Shown: positions 17,908-28,647, counted from the stretch's first letter. The stretch: DNA of 64,000 bases from JAJPJE01 sp963724985 (GCA_963724985.1 CAVRWV010000025.1:62001-126000); one strand, 5' to 3'. Numbers and translations are program-made. Notes: generated from the letters alone by a model not told the origin.

Positions 17908-19284
17908 GTGTACACCGCTCTGCAACGAGAGTTAGATACTTACGTGCGCCGCACGCCGAAATCTGCGGAAGCGCACAAACATAATCTGCAGCGGCTTCCG
18001 CTCGGGGTAGCCAGCAACTACCGGGCTTACGATCCGTATCCGATCTTTGCCAAAGAAGGCCAGGGGAGCAAGCTTCGCGACGTTGATGGAAACGAGTACA
18101 TCGATCACAACCTGACATTCGGTGCGCTCATGGCGGGCCACTGCCATCCCGCGGTGATGAAAGCTGTCGAAAAACGGCTGAGCACCGGAACGATGTTCGG
18201 CATGCCGCATGATATGGAATGGGAGCTTGCGGAAGAAATTTGCGCGCGTTTCCCGGTAGAGATGGTTCGTTTCGGATCAAGCGGCACCGAGGCCACGATG
18301 CACGCGGTTCGTCTTTCGCGCGCTGCCACAGGGCGCGACAAGATCATCAAGTTCGAAGGCGCCTATCACGGACTGCATGACAGTGCGCTGGTGAGCGTGA
18401 AGCCGAAGGCGAAGGAGTTCGGCGATATCAACGCACCGACTCCGGTTCCGGGTGGACTTGGAGTGCCCAAGGGCACACTCGACAACGTGTTGATCGCCAC
18501 GTTCAACGATCTCAACTCAGTTGAGCGCAAGTTCCGCGAGAATCCCGGCCAGATTGCTTCGATCATTCTCGAACCCATCATGATGAATGTGGGGCTCTGC
18601 ATTCCGCAGAAAGGATTCCTCGAAGGCCTGCGCGAAATCTGCACGCGAGAAGGTTCGCTGCTCATCTTCGACGAAGTGAAGACGGGAGCGAAACTGGGCT
18701 GGGGTGGCGCATCGGAATACTTCGGCGTGAAGCCCGACATGATCTGCCTGGCAAAGTCGATTGGCGGAGGCTTTCCTCTGGCAGCCTTCGGCACGCACCG
18801 GTGGGTGATGGATCTGATCTCCGATCACAAGGTCTTTCACGGCGGAACGTACAACACGAATCCGGTTTCAATGGCCGCCGGGATTGCGACTTTCCGCGAA
18901 GTGCTCACCCGCGAGAATTACGCGCACGTCGATAAACTCAGCAAGAAACTTGCGGATGGCTATCGCAAGACGATCGCGAAGGTTGGTCTGCAGGCGTACA
19001 TCGCATCGGCCGGTGCAAACGGTGCTCTGATGCTGTACCCGCAGGAGATCCGCAATTATCGCGACTGGATCACAGTGGACGAAGATCTCTGGCGGCACTA
19101 CTGGTTCGGCATGGTCAATCGCGGCGTGTTGGCGCAGCCTTACTGGTGGGATGAGCAGTGGACGATCTCGGTTCAGCACACCGAAGCTGACATCGACAAG
19201 CATCTGGCTGCATTCGATGATCTCTCGGCTGATCTGGCGAAAGCGCAGCAGGAGCGCGTAGGTGCGGTGGTAGCGGCTCATTAG
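17908..19284 (+). CDS. Class III PLP aminotransferase, glutamate-1-semialdehyde aminomutase-like
   Basis: A 458-residue class III aminotransferase starting at GTG 17908 behind TTGGAGG. The fold-type I landmarks are present: FGSSGTEATMHAVRLSRAATGR (phosphate-binding helix), EGAYHGLHD, LLIFDEVKTG (Asp for the pyridine nitrogen) and the PLP lysine in MICLAKSIGGGFP. The closest general pattern is glutamate-1-semialdehyde 2,1-aminomutase, but the setting (permease, aldehyde dehydrogenases) points to transamination of an amine or omega-amino acid rather than haem synthesis. It is 11 bases ahead of the permease, so the two are probably co-transcribed. Confidence 0.85.
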   Translation: MYTALQRELDTYVRRTPKSAEAHKHNLQRLPLGVASNYRAYDPYPIFAKEGQGSKLRDVDGNEYIDHNLTFGALMAGHCHPAVMKAVEKRLSTGTMFGMPHDMEWELAEEICARFPVEMVRFGSSGTEATMHAVRLSRAATGRDKIIKFEGAYHGLHDSALVSVKPKAKEFGDINAPTPVPGGLGVPKGTLDNVLIATFNDLNSVERKFRENPGQIASIILEPIMMNVGLCIPQKGFLEGLREICTREGSLLIFDEVKTGAKLGWGGASEYFGVKPDMICLAKSIGGGFPLAAFGTHRWVMDLISDHKVFHGGTYNTNPVSMAAGIATFREVLTRENYAHVDKLSKKLADGYRKTIAKVGLQAYIASAGANGALMLYPQEIRNYRDWITVDEDLWRHYWFGMVNRGVLAQPYWWDEQWTISVQHTEADIDKHLAAFDDLSADLAKAQQERVGAVVAAH

Positions 19285-19295
19285 CGAGGAAAAAC

Positions 19296-20726
19296 TTGTC
19301 ATCGGGTCATGACAATCAATCCGGCGCTCCAGACCTGAAGCGAGTACTGGGGCGCCGCGATTTGGTTCTGCTGTTCGTGGTGGCGGTGTTCAACCTGAAC
19401 GTCGTCCCCTCGATTGCCGCGAATGGCGGAGTCACGGTCTGGTTGTGGATCATCTCGCTCGTGCTTTTTTTCTGGCCGCAGGGAATCGCCGTGATTGAGT
19501 TGTCGCACCGGTATCCCGGCGAGGGCGGCGTCTACCTGTGGGCCAAGGAAGTGTTCGGCGACTTTCACGGTTTCCTTTCCGGCTGGTGCTACTGGACGAA
19601 CAATATGCTCTACGTGCCGACGGTGATGTTGTACTTCGTCGGCGTATCGGTGTTTGTGCTTGGCCCGAGTGCGCAACATCTCGCGGATAGCAGGTTGTTC
19701 GCATTGGGCGCGTCGGCTGTGCTGCTGACATTGCTCGTCGTGCTGAACGTGATTGGCCTCGGCGTTGGGAAGTGGATCAATAACATTGGCGGAATCGGAA
19801 CCTTCATCGCCGCATTCACGCTGATCGGGCTTGGGGTGGTGATTTGGCTGCGTTATGGGACAACAGTCACCGCCGCGGATTTTCGCGTCCCTGCCGATCC
19901 AAGATTCGTGCTGAATTCGTTTGGGGTGATTTGCTTCGGACTGGTGGGACTGGAACTCGCGTCGGTGATGGGCGACGAGATTAAAGACCCGCGGCGCACC
20001 CTGCCTGGCGCTGTAGCGTGGGGCGGTCTTTTTTCGGGCGTCCTTTATATTGGCGCGACGCTGACGTTGCTGCTGGCGGTGGGCAAGGGTGACATCAGCG
20101 TCCTGCAAGGGATCGTTCAAGCTGTAAGTCACATGGCCGGAAGGATCGGAGTGGGATGGATCGTCTCGCCATTCGCGCTGATGTTGAGCATCTCGATCGC
20201 CGGCATTGGATCAGCGTGGCTTGCGGGTTCGGCGCGTATCCCGTTCGTCGCTGGATTGGATTCGTATCTCCCCGAATGGCTGGGAAAGGTGCATCCAAAA
20301 TATAAGACGCCGTATATGGCACTGATCGTTCACGCCGCGGTGTCGTTTGCGCTTTGCCTGATGTACTTTGCTCACGCGGGAGTACAGGAAGCGTTTCAGA
20401 CGATGTTGTCGCTCGCGGTGGTTCTGCAATTGGTGCCGTTCCTGTATATGTTCGGAGCTTTGCTGAAACTTGCCGCGAAGCCCGATCGACAGGGACGCTA
20501 CAGCCGTCCGGTGCTACTGCTGGCGGGCATCAGCGGACTGGTGACGACGACCCTGGGTATCGTGCTGGTATTCTTCCCGGCGCAAACCATCGTATCCATC
20601 TGGGCGTATGAATTGAAGATGGTGGCCGGGACGGTGTTCTTCATCGGTATTGCGTGGTTCTTATTTTATGTCTACGGCGCACGCCGTAGGAGCAGGGCAG
20701 CCAGTGAGCTTGTTACCGGCGTATAG
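19296..20726 (+). CDS. APC-family amino acid/polyamine permease
   Basis: A 476-residue permease with about twelve hydrophobic segments and the APC-type opening (RDLVLLFVVAVFNLNVVPSIAANGG, YPGEGGVYLWAKEVFG). The start is TTG 19296 preceded by GCGAGGAAAAAC, which fits a ribosome site. It lies between the aminotransferase and the first aldehyde dehydrogenase, with short gaps (11 and 26 bases), and so probably imports an amino acid or polyamine breakdown product. The exact substrate cannot be read from the sequence. Confidence 0.88.
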   Translation: MSSGHDNQSGAPDLKRVLGRRDLVLLFVVAVFNLNVVPSIAANGGVTVWLWIISLVLFFWPQGIAVIELSHRYPGEGGVYLWAKEVFGDFHGFLSGWCYWTNNMLYVPTVMLYFVGVSVFVLGPSAQHLADSRLFALGASAVLLTLLVVLNVIGLGVGKWINNIGGIGTFIAAFTLIGLGVVIWLRYGTTVTAADFRVPADPRFVLNSFGVICFGLVGLELASVMGDEIKDPRRTLPGAVAWGGLFSGVLYIGATLTLLLAVGKGDISVLQGIVQAVSHMAGRIGVGWIVSPFALMLSISIAGIGSAWLAGSARIPFVAGLDSYLPEWLGKVHPKYKTPYMALIVHAAVSFALCLMYFAHAGVQEAFQTMLSLAVVLQLVPFLYMFGALLKLAAKPDRQGRYSRPVLLLAGISGLVTTTLGIVLVFFPAQTIVSIWAYELKMVAGTVFFIGIAWFLFYVYGARRRSRAASELVTGV

Positions 20727-20752
20727 CTGGGCTGCCGGGTTTCGGAGGATTT

Positions 20753-22228
20753 ATGCCAGGGGCGGTACAAACTGCGGCACGTACCTATCAGCTGTTCATT
20801 GGCGGGAAATTCGTCGAGAGCAAAGATCAGAAGACGTTTCCAGTCTATGACCCATCTACCGAAGAGGTGATCGCATACGCGCCTGAGGCTGGACCTGCGG
20901 ATGTCGACGCGGCAGTGAAAGCAGCGAAAGAAGCGTTTGAAGGTTGGTCGCAGACGACGGCGCAGGAGCGCGGGCGAGTTTTGTTCAGGCTCGCCGAGCG
21001 AATTAGAAAAGAAGCAGAGTCGCTGGCGCAGCTGGAATCACAAAACGGCGGCAAGCCGATCGTTGAGGCGGAGTTCGATATCGCCGATGTCGCCACGTGT
21101 TTCGAGTACTACGGCGGATTGGCGACGAAGATTACCGGGCATGTGAATCCGGTTCCGGACAATGCGCTCAGCCTCTCGCTGAAAGAGCCCGTGGGCGTTG
21201 CGGGACAGATCATCCCCTGGAATTATCCCTTGCTGATGGCGGCATGGAAGCTAGCGCCCGCGCTGGCCGCGGGTTGCACGTGCGTGTTGAAGCCGGCCGA
21301 ACAGACGCCGCTCACGGCGCTCGAGATGGCCTCGTGGTTCGAAGATGTTGGCCTGCCGCCGCGGAGTGGTGAACATCATCACCGGATTTGGCGAAACCGC
21401 GGGGCACCGCTTGTATCGCATCCTGACGTAAACAAGATTGCGTTCACGGGCAGCGCCGAAGTCGGTAAAAGGATCATGAAAGCCGCGGCGGATTCGGTGA
21501 AGCGAGTGACGCTGGAGCTGGGCGGCAAGTCGCCGAACATCTTTTTTGCCGATGCAGACTTCGAAGCCGCCATTGATGGCGCTCTGTTCGGCGTTTTCAT
21601 TAACCAGGGCGAGGTTTGTTCCGCTGGCAGCCGTGTGCTGGTAGAGAAGAAGATCTACAAGGATTTCGTCGAGGCGATGACCGAGAAAGCCAAGCGAATT
21701 AAGCTTGGGCCTCCACTCGAGCGCGATACGAAGATGGGTCCGTTGGTCAGTAAAGAACAATATGAGCGTGTTCGCGGATACCAGGAAGTGGGCAAGAAAG
21801 AAGCGAAAGTCGCGACCGGTGGCGGAGTGCCGACGTCGTTCACGAAGGGCTATTACGTCGAGCCGACCATCTTCTATGACGTCGACAATAGCGCTCGTAT
21901 TGCACGCGAAGAGATATTCGGTCCCGTTTGCGCGGTGATCCCTTTTGAAGACGAGAAGGACGCAATCCGCATCGCGAACGACTCGCCATATGGACTGGCC
22001 GCGGCCGTCTGGTCGCGCGACATCTACAAGGCCCTGCGCATGGTGAAGTCGTTGCGCGCAGGCATCGTGTGGGTGAATCACATGCAGCCCACCTATGTAG
22101 AAGCGCCGTGGGGCGGATACAAACAGTCCGGCTTCGGGCGCGAGTTGGGGCCGTGGGGGATCGAAGAATATCTCGAGACGAAGCAGGTCCACATCAACCT
22201 GAACGAACAACCGATCGGCTGGTACTGA
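20753..22228 (+). CDS. Aldehyde dehydrogenase, aminobutyraldehyde/betaine-aldehyde type (internal compensated frameshift)
   Basis: A 491-residue NAD(P)-dependent aldehyde dehydrogenase. The landmarks are IIPWNYPLLMAAWKLAPALAAG (cofactor), VTLELGGKSPNIFFADAD (general base Glu), catalytic Cys in NQGEVCSAGSRVLV, and EEIFGPVCAV. The NQGEVCSAGSR form is typical of betaine-aldehyde/aminobutyraldehyde enzymes. Between 21358 and 21413 the reading is out of frame: an extra base near 21360 and a missing G near 21413 cancel out. In that stretch the frame gives RSGEHHHRIWRNRGAP, where the family has GVVNIITGFGETAGHR-like residues. It probably oxidises 4-aminobutyraldehyde to GABA, ahead of the GabT gene 3 bases away. 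Confidence 0.9.
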   Translation: MPGAVQTAARTYQLFIGGKFVESKDQKTFPVYDPSTEEVIAYAPEAGPADVDAAVKAAKEAFEGWSQTTAQERGRVLFRLAERIRKEAESLAQLESQNGGKPIVEAEFDIADVATCFEYYGGLATKITGHVNPVPDNALSLSLKEPVGVAGQIIPWNYPLLMAAWKLAPALAAGCTCVLKPAEQTPLTALEMASWFEDVGLPPRSGEHHHRIWRNRGAPLVSHPDVNKIAFTGSAEVGKRIMKAAADSVKRVTLELGGKSPNIFFADADFEAAIDGALFGVFINQGEVCSAGSRVLVEKKIYKDFVEAMTEKAKRIKLGPPLERDTKMGPLVSKEQYERVRGYQEVGKKEAKVATGGGVPTSFTKGYYVEPTIFYDVDNSARIAREEIFGPVCAVIPFEDEKDAIRIANDSPYGLAAAVWSRDIYKALRMVKSLRAGIVWVNHMQPTYVEAPWGGYKQSGFGRELGPWGIEEYLETKQVHINLNEQPIGWY

Positions 22229-22231
22229 GAC

Positions 22232-23593
22232 ATGCCGAGCATTCAACTACGAACCGCGATTCCGGGGCCGCGCTCGCAAGAACTGATGCAGCGGCGCGCA
22301 CAGGCGGTACCGCGAGGCGTCTTCCATTCCACGCCGGTATTCGCCGCGCGTGCGGAAGGCGCGTTGTTGGAAGATGTCGATGGGAACACCTTCATTGATC
22401 TGGCAGGCGGTATCGGCTGCGTGAATACTGGGCATAGGGCTGAGCCGGTACTCGCAGCAATTCGCGAGCAGATCGATCGCTACCTGCATACGTGTTTCAG
22501 TGTGTCGCCATACGAGGGATACATCGAGCTCGCCGAGCGGCTCAATCAGCTGACTCCGGGCAAGTTCCCGAAGAAGACGCTGATTCTGAATACCGGATCT
22601 GAAGCGGTCGAGAATGCCGTGAAGATCGCTCGCGCCTACACCAAGCGCCCGGCGGTGATCTGCTTCGAGGACGCATTTCACGGACGCACGCTGCTTGCGC
22701 TGTCGCTGACCAGCAAAACGCATCCATATAAAGCGGGATTCCAACCGTTTGTTTCCGATGTCTATCGAGTGTCATACGGATGTGACTTTGAGCGCGATCC
22801 ATCCACCATCGAGTCGGACTGTGAACGTCACTTCGAGCAAGTCTTCAAACGCATTGTCGCGGCGGAGAGCGTGGCTGCCATCATCGCCGAACCAGTGCTT
22901 GGCGAAGGCGGATTCATTGCGCCACCGCCTGAGTATTTCCGCACGCTGGCGGAGATCTGTCGTAAACATGGCATCTTGTTTATCGCTGATGAAGTCCAGA
23001 CGGGGATCTGCCGCACCGGTTCATTGTTCGCATGCGAGCAATATGGCGTCGAGCCGGACATGCTGCTTTCGGCGAAGTCGCTGGGCGGGGGCCTGCCGAT
23101 CTCGGCGATCACTGGTCGTGCAGAGATCATGGACTCGACCGAGGTGGGCGGACTCGGCGGCACGTTCATCGGTAATCCAGTATCGTGCGCGGCTGCGCTT
23201 GCTGTGCTCGACATGGTCGAGCGGGAAAAGCTGAGCGAACGCGCGCTGAAGCTGGGCGACCGATTTATGGAGCGCGCTACGCGCTGGAAGAATCAATATC
23301 CAGTGATTGGACAAATTCACGGAATCGGCGCCATGCGCGCGCTGGAACTGGTGCGCGATCGTGACAGCCGGGAGCCTGCAAGCGACGAGACGAAAGCGAT
23401 TGTCCGTTACTGCTATGAGCACGGTGTGCTGACGATTTCCGCGGGCACATTCGGCAATATTATTCGGTTGCTGATGCCGCTGGTGATTACCGACGAGCAA
23501 TTCGAAGAGGCGCTGTCTGTGCTGGAGTCGGCGCTTGAGAGTGTAAGCGGAGCGCCGGTGACCTCAGGTATGAATCGGAGCAGTTATGCCTAG
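22232..23593 (+). CDS. gabT: 4-aminobutyrate aminotransferase-like class III aminotransferase
   Basis: A 453-residue class III PLP aminotransferase. Key parts are DLAGGIGCVNTGH, LNTGSEAVENAVKIARAYTKR, DAFHGRTLLALSLTSK, the Asp of LFIADEVQTGICRTG, and the PLP Lys in LLSAKSLGGGLPISAITGR. These match GabT, which turns GABA plus 2-oxoglutarate into succinate semialdehyde plus glutamate. It begins 3 bases after the aminobutyraldehyde-type dehydrogenase and ends 8 bases inside the next aldehyde dehydrogenase. That fits a coupled putrescine-GABA-succinate route. Confidence 0.9.
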   Translation: MPSIQLRTAIPGPRSQELMQRRAQAVPRGVFHSTPVFAARAEGALLEDVDGNTFIDLAGGIGCVNTGHRAEPVLAAIREQIDRYLHTCFSVSPYEGYIELAERLNQLTPGKFPKKTLILNTGSEAVENAVKIARAYTKRPAVICFEDAFHGRTLLALSLTSKTHPYKAGFQPFVSDVYRVSYGCDFERDPSTIESDCERHFEQVFKRIVAAESVAAIIAEPVLGEGGFIAPPPEYFRTLAEICRKHGILFIADEVQTGICRTGSLFACEQYGVEPDMLLSAKSLGGGLPISAITGRAEIMDSTEVGGLGGTFIGNPVSCAAALAVLDMVEREKLSERALKLGDRFMERATRWKNQYPVIGQIHGIGAMRALELVRDRDSREPASDETKAIVRYCYEHGVLTISAGTFGNIIRLLMPLVITDEQFEEALSVLESALESVSGAPVTSGMNRSSYA

Positions 23594-25024
23594 TGGAATC
23601 GCAGCCGTTCCCAGAGGATGCCTGATAAACGGCAAATGGATCGCTCGAGGCGAAGTGAGTGAGGTGCACTCGCCCTACGATGGTTCCGTGGTCGGAGCGG
23701 TGCACTTGGCGACAAAAGAAGACGTCGAGGCCGCAATCCAGGCGGCTGTAGCCGCATTCGAGATCACGAAGAAGCTCGGCTCCTACCAGCGAAAAGAAGT
23801 TCTGCAAAAGATCAGCACCCGGCTGGAAAATCGACGCGAAGAGTTTGCGCGCAGCATTGCTCTCGAGGCGGGCAAGCCGATCAAGACGGCGCGGGCGGAA
23901 GTCGATCGTTCCATCTTTACGTTTTCTGTTGCCGCCGAAGAAGCGACGCGCATCGGCGGCGAGTATCTTCCGCTCGACTGGCAGGAATTCACCGCCGGAC
24001 GCTGGGGCATCGAGAAGCGTTTTCCCTTGGGCCGATTGCCGCGATCACTCCGTTCAATTTTCCCCTGAATCTGGTCGCGCATAAAGTTGCTCCGGCAATT
24101 GCTGCCGGGTGCACGATGGTTCTGAAACCGGCGCCGCAAACTCCCATGACCGCGTTGATGCTGGCGGAGGTCGTGGAAGAAGCAGGCTGGCCTGCTGGCG
24201 CGCTGAATGTGCTGCCAATGTCAAATGAAGAGGCAGCGCTGATTGTTTCCGACGATCGCCTGAAGATGCTGAGTTTCACCGGCAGCGCAACAGTGGGCTG
24301 GCAGCTGAAGGCGAAGTCCGGCAAGAAGCGTGTTGTCCTGGAACTGGGCGGCAATGCGGGTGTGATCATTCACTCCGACGCCGACGTCGATTATGCCATC
24401 GAGCGTTGCGTGACCGCAGGCTACAGCTATGCGGGGCAGAGCTGTATTGCGGTGCAGCGCATCTTAGTGCATCGTCCCATCTACGAGCGCTTCCTTGAGA
24501 GCTTTGTTACGCGCGTGAAGAAGCTAAAGACGGGCGATCCGCTAGACGAGTCGACGGATGTGGGTCCACTCATTCGCGAGCAAGATGCAATTCGCGCCAT
24601 CACATGGATCGAGCGCGCGGTGCAATCCGGCGCGAAGCTACTCATCGGTGGATCGCGCAAGGGCCCTGTCGTCGAGCCGACTGTCCTGACGAGGACGACG
24701 CCGACGATGGACGTCAACTGCGAAGAAGTGTTTGCTCCGGTGAAGACCGTTGAACCGTATGACGATTTCAGCGCAGCCATCCGGCAGATCAACGATTCGC
24801 GTTATGGACTACAGGCGGGTGTCTTTACCAACGACGTACGGCTGCTCTTCCAGGCATACAACGAACTTGAGGTTGGGGGCGTTGTTGCCGGCGACGTGCC
24901 AACATTCCGCATCGACCATATGCCATACGGTGGCGTGAAGGATTCGGGCCTGGGCCGCGAAGGCCTGCGCTACGCGATTGAAGAGATGACGGAGCCGAAG
25001 CTGCTAGTCATGAACCTGCGATAA
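23586..25024 (+). CDS. Aldehyde dehydrogenase, possibly succinate-semialdehyde/lactaldehyde type (apparent frameshift)
   Basis: The enzyme starts at ATG 23586 (CLINGKWIARGEVSEVHSPYDG), overlapping gabT by eight bases. Frame is lost near 24033, where GGGCCGATTGCC lacks one C. With that base the sequence continues PIAAITPFNFPLNLVAHKVAP and joins the intact C-terminal half (LELGGNAGVIIHSDAD, catalytic Cys in GQSCIAVQ, EEVFAPVKTVEP). The total is about 480 residues, normal for the family. It may be the succinate-semialdehyde step after GabT, but the motifs also fit lactaldehyde or phosphonoacetaldehyde dehydrogenases. Substrate assignment is tentative. Confidence 0.85.
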
Positions 25025-25035
25025 AGATAAAAGAT

Positions 25036-26530
25036 ATGAGCATCCTGAGTGCAACCCAAGTAGATACCGTCAAGAATTACATCGGCGGCGAGTGGAAGAC
25101 GTCCGAAAGCGCCGAGTTGTCTCAACGTCGTAAATCCGGCGACGCAGAAGGTTCTGGCGGCGGTTCCGGCTTCTAATGCAGCCGAAGTAAACGCCGCAAT
25201 TGCTGCTGCCAGCAAGGCTTTCCCAGCATGGAGGGCGACGCCTCCGGAAGACCGCATTCAGTACCTGTTCAAGCTGAAGCAGTTGCTGGAAGAGCATTTC
25301 GACGAAATTGCCCGTATCACCACGACCGAGAACGGCAAGACATTGACGGAAGCGCGTGCCGAACTGCGGCGCGGCATCGAGAATGTAGAAGTCGCCTGCG
25401 GCATCCCCACGCTGATGCAGGGCTACAACCTCGAGGACGTAGCGCGCGGGATTGACGAAATCATGATCCGCCAGCCGCTGGGAGTTGTGGCCGCGATCAC
25501 ACCGTTCAATTTTCCAGCGATGATTCCGTTCTGGTTCCTGCCTTATGCGATTGCCTGCGGGAATACTTTCATCCTGAAGCCGTCAGAAAAAGTGCCGCTC
25601 ACAATGCAGCGCGTGTTCGAGTTGGTGGATACCATCGGACTTCCCCCGGGCGTGCTGAACTTGGTGAATGGCACTAAGACCGCTGTGAACGTTCTGCTGG
25701 AACATCCAGACGTTCGCGCGATCAGTTTTGTGGGATCGACGCCGGTGGCGCGATATATCTACGCGCATGCGGCAGAGTACGGCAAGCGCGTGCAGTGCCA
25801 GGGTGGCGCGAAGAATCACGTCGTCGTGCTGCCCGATGCGGACATGGATATGTCTGCGCAGGTGATCTCCGAGAGCGCGTTCGGATGTGCGGGCCAGCGA
25901 TGTTTGGCGGTGTCGGTGGCGGTCACAGTTGGCGATGCGCAAAAGAAGTTTCGCGACTCGGTGGTAGATCGTGCACGTTCGCTGCGAGTTGGCTACGGTC
26001 TGGAAGATCGCATCGAGATGGGTCCCGTGATCACAGCCGAGAGCAAGCAGCGGATTGAATCGCTGATTGGCGCCGGCGTGGCAGACGGTGCAAAAGCAAT
26101 CGTCGACGGACGTTCGCCGCAGATCCACGACTACGAGGACGGAAACTTTGTCAGTCCGACTGTGCTCGACGGATTGCCGTCCGAGAGCAAAGTTGCGTCG
26201 ACGGAAATCTTTGGACCGGTGTTGAGTCTGGTGCATGCGGATACTGTCGACCAGGCAATCCAGTTTCTGTCGCGTACAGCCTATGGAAACGCAGCATCGA
26301 TCTTCACGACTAGCGGAGCGGCGGCGCGCAAGTTCCGCTACGAGGCTCCCGCGGGAAACATCGGCGTGAACATCGGAGTGGCCGCTCCCATGGCTTATTT
26401 CCCGTTCAGTGGATGGGGCGACAGTTTCTTCGGAACGGTGCATGCACAGGGTCGCGATGCGATCGAATTCTATACCGACAAAAAAGTTGTGATCGAGCGC
26501 TGGACGCAGAGTGTGAGCCGGAGGTTCTAG
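25036..26530 (+). CDS. mmsA: CoA-acylating (methyl)malonate-semialdehyde dehydrogenase-like (apparent frameshift)
   Basis: This MmsA/IolA-type enzyme starts at ATG 25036 (VKNYIGGEWKTSESAEL). An extra T near 25120 breaks the frame. Without it the reading continues LLNVVNPATQKVLAAVPASNAAEVN and joins the long downstream part. Diagnostic features are PFNFPAMIPFWFLPYAIACG, SFVGSTPVARYIY and the catalytic Cys in FGCAGQRCLAVSVAV, the AGQRC form of MmsA. MmsA makes acetyl-CoA from malonate semialdehyde or propionyl-CoA from methylmalonate semialdehyde. Beside a second omega-aminotransferase it suggests a beta-alanine arm of polyamine breakdown. Confidence 0.88.
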
Positions 26531-26532
26531 CC

Positions 26533-27848
26533 GTGAATCCATTATTAGCAGTTGCCGAGGTCGGCGCGAAGACCACCGAAGAGAAATATCGCGAATATCT
26601 GATGACTGGCTTCGTGAAGGCCGTCACGCCGGTTGTGATCGACCATGCGGAAGGCGCGACCGTCACCGATGTGAATGGGCGCACGTATCTTGATTGCTTC
26701 GCCGGAATCTCCGTTGTGAATGCCGGACATTGCAATCCCGAAGTCATTGCGGCGGCGAAAGCGCAGATTGACAAGCTCGTGCACTGTTGCTCCTACGTGT
26801 ATCACGTGCCAGCGGTCGCCGACATGGCCGAGAAGATGGCGGAGATCACCCCCGGACGTCTGAAGAAAACGTTCTTCGCAAATAGTGGCGCCGAGGCCGT
26901 GGAGGGTGCTCTCAAGCTGGCGCGCTTATACACGGGCAAGAAAGAAGTGATCTCGCTCGAAGCAAGCTTCCATGGCCGCACTTACGCGACGCTAAGCGTG
27001 ACTGGCAATTCCAGTCGCAAGAAGCGTGGTGGGCCGTATGCCTCCGGTGTTGCATTCGCGCCCGCGCCATACACGTATCGTTCGCAGTGGGAGAGCGACG
27101 AGCAGTTGCGGCGAAGAATGCGCCAAAGCGGTGGAGAACGCAATTCGCTTCCACACTTCAGGTGACGTTGCTGCGTTTCTAGCAGAGCCGGTGATGGGCG
27201 AAGGCGGGATCATCGTGCCTCCGCGCAACTACTTCAAAGCGGTGAAGGAAGTGCTGGACCGGCACGGCATCCTCTTTATTGCCGACGAAGTGCAATCCGG
27301 CTTCGGGCGTACCGGCGCGATGTTCGCCATTGAGCATTACGGCGTTGAGCCTGACATCATGGCAACCGCGAAGGGAATTGCCGATGGCTTCCCGCTTGGG
27401 TGCGTTCACTTCGCGCGACGAAATCGCAGCGGCCTTCCAGCCCGGGGATCATCTATCAACCTTCGGTGGAAATCCGGTGAGCTGTGCCGCTGGTTTGGCG
27501 AATATCCAGTTCATGCAGAAGCACGATCTACCCGGACAGGCAAAGCGTAAGGGTGAGTACGTGATTGGCAAGCTGAAGAAGCTGCAATCGCAGCTGCCAA
27601 TTATTGGAGACGTGCGCGGCCTGGGACTGATGATCGGCATCGAGCTTGTCGAAGACGCAAAGAAAACTCCTGCAACTGCGAAGGCCGAAGCGGCGAAGGC
27701 CGCATGTCTGAAGAATGGCCTGCTGCTCGGGGTCGGCGGAGTGTACGGCAATGTTCTCCGCCTGCAGCCTCCGCTGGTGATTACGCAGGAGCAGTTGGAT
27801 CGTGCGCTCGACATTCTCGAGAAGGCACTACGCGAAGTCAGCGCCTGA
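26533..27848 (+). CDS. Omega-aminotransferase (GabT/AGXT2-like), two apparent frameshifts
   Basis: A class III aminotransferase from GTG 26533 (VNPLLAVAEVGAKTTEEKYREY), three bases after mmsA. Frame shifts occur at 27106 (extra T; the reading resumes CGEECAKAVENAIRFHTS) and at 27398-27400 (extra G; it resumes GAFTSRDEIAAAF). The conserved parts are FFANSGAEAVEGALKLARLYTGKK, ASFHGRTYATLSVTGN, LFIADEVQSGFGRTG and the PLP Lys in IMATAKGIADGFPLG. TAKGI-type residues fit beta-alanine/alanine-glyoxylate aminotransferases. With MmsA it would convert beta-alanine to malonate semialdehyde. Its end overlaps the convergent PNPOx-like gene by 11 bases. Confidence 0.86.
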
Positions 27849-28500
27849 GGTTGCGCGAGTAATTGCTGACGTTCGATGGCAGTGGAATTTCCGCAGCCAG
27901 TGCAGCATCTGGAATTGGCGCGCCGGGAACAACATCGAGCGGTAGCACACCGGCCCATACCGGAAAGTTCATGTCTTCGGCGTCGTCGATGGGAGGGCCA
28001 GTGCGAACTTTCGCGGAGCACTCAGCGAGTGACAGCCTTAGCGCTGAGGTCGCTTTCAGCTCCTGTTCGTTCGGTTGGCGCGCTTGTTCCCAGCGTCCCG
28101 GCACGATGTGTTCGGAGAGCGCGCGCAGAGCGGAGAGCTTTTCAGCGGGATCGTCGATCAATTGCGCTTTGCCTAAGACGACGACGGAGCGATAGTTCAT
28201 TGAATGATTGAACACAGAGCGCGCCAGCACGAGGCCGTCCAGCAGCGTGACTGTCACACAAACCGGCGCTGGCTGGCTCATCTGCCGCAACATGCGGCTT
28301 GCGGCGGAGCCGTGAATATAAAGGTTGTCACCATCGCGGCCGTAGCTGGTGGGAATGACAAAGGGCTGGCCGTCGGCGACGAAGCCCACGTGGCAGATGA
28401 AAGCTTCGTCGAGAATCTGGTTGATTACGTCGCGGTCGTAAACGGCGCGCTGGGGTTCGCGGACTACGCGGGTGCGCACGGAAGGCGCAGTGGATGACAT
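27838..28500 (-). CDS. Pyridoxamine 5'-phosphate oxidase-family flavin-binding protein
   Basis: A 220-residue split-barrel protein with the family opening DRDVINQILDEAFICHVGFVADGQPFVIPTSYGR and IHGSAASRMLRQM in the FMN-binding barrel. Proteins of this kind (often called flavin-nucleotide-binding or PNPOx-like) bind FMN or related cofactors; most have no known reaction. It faces the aminotransferase end to end and is divergent from iorA. A link to PLP or flavin supply for the neighbouring enzymes is possible but unproven. Confidence 0.82.
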   Translation of the reverse strand: MSSTAPSVRTRVVREPQRAVYDRDVINQILDEAFICHVGFVADGQPFVIPTSYGRDGDNLYIHGSAASRMLRQMSQPAPVCVTVTLLDGLVLARSVFNHSMNYRSVVVLGKAQLIDDPAEKLSALRALSEHIVPGRWEQARQPNEQELKATSALRLSLAECSAKVRTGPPIDDAEDMNFPVWAGVLPLDVVPGAPIPDAALAAEIPLPSNVSNYSRNLRR

Positions 28501-28647
28501 TCCGTTTCCTTTGGCATCGCACGAGCGGCATGATGCCGCACGATTAGTGTGACTTCTATATTGACGTATGAGTCTGCTCTTTGCCAGCTACTTTGTGGGT
28601 GTCGCAATTTGCAGTTAGCACTCTTAACTTTTGTCGTCACAAAGCTA

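Noticed and set aside
19299..20132. 277-residue minus-strand frame (similarly 14837-15544, 21251-22246, 25583-26542, 31730-32650)
   Set aside because: Each lies opposite a gene with clear family motifs; compositions are His/Arg/Gln-rich and match no family, as expected for antisense frames in GC-rich DNA.
23586..25024. Split aldehyde dehydrogenase as a true pseudogene or two genes
   Set aside because: Only one base is missing, both halves keep all motifs, and many neighbours show the same type of defect, so a sequence error is more likely.
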